DNA of 13,673 nt from an uncultured Candidatus Saccharibacteria bacterium (GTDB lineage Bacteria > Patescibacteria > Saccharimonadia > Saccharimonadales > UBA5946), in contig CAMPIR010000014.1 of assembly GCA_946886435.1 (NCBI GenBank), positions 1 through 13,673 on the forward strand, in the 5' to 3' direction. The position numbers and the translations under genes were made by a program. Positions 12,655 through 13,673 of this stretch are shown here, piece after piece. The notes beneath the pieces were generated by a model. It was not told the origin of the DNA. It worked only from the letters and a program-made list of their open reading frames with translations, and searched no databases. Position 1 is the stretch's first letter. Each line of letters begins with the position of its first letter.

Positions 12655-13673
12655 TTATGCGTCTAATAACCTTTCGATTCCCGGCATCGAACTTCCCGCC
12701 ATCAGATCCAGACTTGCCCCTCCGCCAGTCGAAACGTGGCTAAAACTTCCTCCTGATGCGGCATCCCATTTGAGAACAAAATCAGCAGTATCTCCACCAC
12801 CAATAACGCTGGTTATGTCGGGGTTGGCTGCAAGCGCCAACGCCACACGAGCAGAACCATACGAGAAATTCGGTAGCTCGGCATAGCCCAATGTACCGTT
12901 CCAAATCACTGTTTTTGCCTGAGCGATAGCCGATACCGCAGCGGCAATAGACTCTGGGCCGATATCGAGAATCATCTCATCGTTCGCGACATCGTCTACC
13001 GATACGGATATTCGACGGATTTCAGGATCGATCTTTGGCGCCACGGCAACATCAGATGGCAGGACAATAAAATCATCGACCGCATCATCGCCAACTTTTT
13101 TCGCTGCGGCATCATAGATTTTTTTGACGATACTATCGAGGCCATCTTCGTGTACGCTGGCGCCAATCTGATGTCCTTGGTGTTTGAGAAAGGTGTTCGC
13201 CATCGCGCCACCGACAACGATCGTGTCGGCGATCGCGACCAACTTTTCGATAACAGCGATCTTGTCTGATATCTTGGCACCACCAAGGACAGCAACAAGC
13301 GGCCGTTCAGGACTATCCATCGTGCTTCGTATAGCGAGATATTCTTTCTCGAGCAATAGTCCGGCTACGCTGGGCATAAACTGAGTGATCGCGTCAGTAC
13401 TGGCATGGGCTCGGTGAACGACACCGAAGCCGTCTTGGACGAAGTACTCCGCCTGGGAGTTTTCCGCGAGCGCCCGGGCAAACTGAGTGTCATTTGCTTC
13501 TTCGCCAGCGTGAAAGCGAAGATTCTCGAGCAAAAGGATCCGACCCGGTTGTAGTTTTTTGGCGGCTTGAATCACTGTGTCGCCAATACATTCAGGCACA
13601 AACTGCACGTGGTGTTTTAGCAGCTTCGAAAGTCGCTCGGCTACCATCTCGAGCGTATAGCGTTCATCTATCT
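12655..13673 (-). CDS. pgk: Phosphoglycerate kinase, partial (5' end outside the window)
   Basis: Pgk makes ATP from 1,3-bisphosphoglycerate. The frame stays open to the right edge of the window. It reads DERYTLEM upstream of the methionine at 13647, so that methionine is internal. About 338 residues are present; full-length Pgk is near 395, so roughly 60 N-terminal residues are missing from view. Visible motifs are LLLENLRFHAGEE, DGFGVVHRAHAST, VLGGAKISDKI, VIGGGDTADFV and STGGGASLDLMAG. Two places differ from common Pgk: DGFG in place of DAFG, and WNGTLGYAEL in place of the WNGPMGVFE type. I associate the latter with CPR enzymes. The C-terminus (MPGIERLLDA) is complete. The gene heads a probable pgk-tpiA transcript. 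Confidence 0.95.
   Translation of the reverse strand, partial: IDERYTLEMVAERLSKLLKHHVQFVPECIGDTVIQAAKKLQPGRILLLENLRFHAGEEANDTQFARALAENSQAEYFVQDGFGVVHRAHASTDAITQFMPSVAGLLLEKEYLAIRSTMDSPERPLVAVLGGAKISDKIAVIEKLVAIADTIVVGGAMANTFLKHQGHQIGASVHEDGLDSIVKKIYDAAAKKVGDDAVDDFIVLPSDVAVAPKIDPEIRRISVSVDDVANDEMILDIGPESIAAAVSAIAQAKTVIWNGTLGYAELPNFSYGSARVALALAANPDITSVIGGGDTADFVLKWDAASGGSFSHVSTGGGASLDLMAGSSMPGIERLLDA

Noticed and set aside
13645..13647. Methionine codon at 13647 as the start of pgk
   Set aside because: The frame is open to the window edge with Pgk-like residues upstream, and the protein would lack a large part of its N-terminal domain.

Overview
The window is a dense, single-strand stretch of bacterial chromosome. 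Fourteen genes lie on the minus strand and none that I accept lie on the plus strand. I see no tRNA, rRNA, CRISPR array, insertion sequence or long repeat. No gene-free stretch exceeds about 85 bases. The standard code fits every gene. Several features suggest a Patescibacteria (CPR) genome, most likely Saccharibacteria (TM7): an unusual AlaS motif-2 region, a Pgk with NGT in place of NGP, a cysteine desulfurase with AAK at the PLP lysine, a compact MetG, and lineage-type hypothetical proteins. This assignment comes from family memory, not from a search, and I hold it with moderate confidence.

In transcription order (right to left) the layout is as follows. Glycolysis comes first: pgk (5' end outside the window) and tpiA, followed 5 bases later by a GTG-started acidic, disordered protein with a C-terminal membrane anchor. 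A UvrD/PcrA-type helicase follows. After an 83-base gap with a good extended -10 promoter comes rpfB-like, rsmA (ksgA), metG and tatD. This is a circularly permuted version of the metG-tatD-rpfB/yabE-ksgA neighbourhood known from Firmicutes and Actinobacteria. Two unrecognised small genes (113 and 143 codons) come next. They lead into a tightly packed set of cysteine desulfurase, DUF218/YdcF-like protein and mnmA, joined by two ATGA overlaps. Last is alaS, of which only the first 143 codons are in the window.

The genes cover tRNA charging and modification (alaS, metG, mnmA with its probable sulfur donor), rRNA methylation (rsmA), DNA metabolism (uvrD/pcrA, tatD), central glycolysis (pgk, tpiA) and cell-wall remodelling (the RpfB-like protein, and perhaps the DUF218 protein). 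Most are housekeeping genes. I do not see an undescribed multi-gene defence or mobile system.

The most interesting signals are subtler. Four genes (alaS, cysteine desulfurase, metG, uvrD) have a good -10 hexamer ending only 9 to 11 bases before the start codon and mostly lack a Shine-Dalgarno site, which suggests near-leaderless mRNAs. An RpfB-architecture enzyme sits in a probable epibiont genome. There are active-site or metal-site substitutions in the desulfurase, MetG and Pgk. Three unrecognised proteins may be lineage-specific.
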